A DNA stretch of 6,693 nt from Candidatus Bathyarchaeota archaeon (GTDB taxonomy: Archaea > Thermoproteota > Bathyarchaeia > TCS64), in the NCBI GenBank assembly GCA_003662205.1, contig QMXQ01000088.1, forward strand, positions 1-6,693, written 5' to 3'. A model generated the notes under the pieces. It saw only the letters and a list, made by a program, of their open reading frames with translations, had not been told where the DNA came from and ran no database searches. The first letter of the stretch is position 1, and every line of letters starts with the position of its first letter. This document shows, one piece after another, positions 6,655-6,693 of this stretch. The translations under genes and the position numbers were made by a program.

Positions 6655-6685
6655 TTTTTATGTTTTATCGAATTGTATTCGATAA
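6655..6685 (+). promoter_or_regulatory. Candidate archaeal promoter with overlapping palindromic operator
   Basis: After a GC-rich cluster the sequence turns AT-rich. A TATA-like tract TTTTTATG (6655-6662), preceded by a purine-rich CGAAAGA that could serve as a BRE, is followed by a perfect inverted repeat: TTATCGAAT (6665-6673), spacer TGT, ATTCGATAA (6677-6685). A start site 22-27 bases after the TATA centre would fall at the right end of the palindrome, the usual place for a repressor operator in archaea. The regulated gene would begin beyond the window. The T-rich tract could alternatively, or also, terminate the upstream operon. Confidence 0.45.
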
Positions 6686-6693
6686 TAATAGAA

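Noticed and set aside
1..6693. CRISPR array, insertion sequence or defence system
   Set aside because: No short direct repeats with spacers, transposase, terminal inverted repeats or nuclease/defence effector motifs were seen; the only repeats are coding repeats within the surface protein.

Overview
The window reads as a GC-rich archaeal genome fragment carrying one tightly packed plus-strand gene cluster. The archaeal assignment rests on an ArlI/FlaI-type secretion ATPase, GspF-type membrane proteins with archaeal-style C-termini, a multi-cysteine protein resembling the thaumarchaeal/TACK output domain TackOD1, a stand-alone V4R protein, heavy use of AGG arginine codons, and Shine-Dalgarno sequences matching the archaeal anti-SD. 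A TACK-group archaeon, for example a Bathyarchaeia-like lineage, is the best guess. This is inference from protein families; no rRNA or other marker gene is present.

Layout. Positions 1-1785 are the 3' part of a large secreted, beta-rich surface protein whose start lies upstream. It holds three short propeller-like repeats, three longer repeats of about 114 residues, and a C-terminal Ig-like domain. Positions 1797-5013 are the export/assembly core: one secretion ATPase (509 aa) followed by two GspF/TadB-TadC-like integral membrane proteins (273 and 289 aa). This is the minimal engine and platform of an archaeal Tad-like type IV pilus or secretion machine. Positions 5025-6564 carry two likely regulatory or sensory proteins: a winged-helix plus multi-zinc-ribbon protein with a C-terminal domain resembling a degenerate restriction-endonuclease fold, and a V4R ligand-binding protein. 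Positions 6565-6693 are non-coding and turn AT-rich; they end in a perfect 9-bp inverted repeat just after a TATA-like tract, which looks like a promoter/operator for a gene beyond the window.

How the genes fit together. Junctions are 11 bp, a 4-bp overlap, a 1-bp overlap, 11 bp and an 8-bp overlap, so all six genes are probably one translationally coupled operon. The simplest reading is that the ATPase and two platform proteins assemble a surface filament or export a surface protein. The giant repeat protein would be its cargo, tip adhesin or surface partner, and the last two proteins would couple a signal to the apparatus. No pilin, prepilin peptidase or membrane anchor is visible here; they may lie upstream. 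The most interesting aspect is the linkage of a Tad-like machine to a zinc-ribbon/dead-nuclease-like protein and a V4R sensor in one transcription unit.
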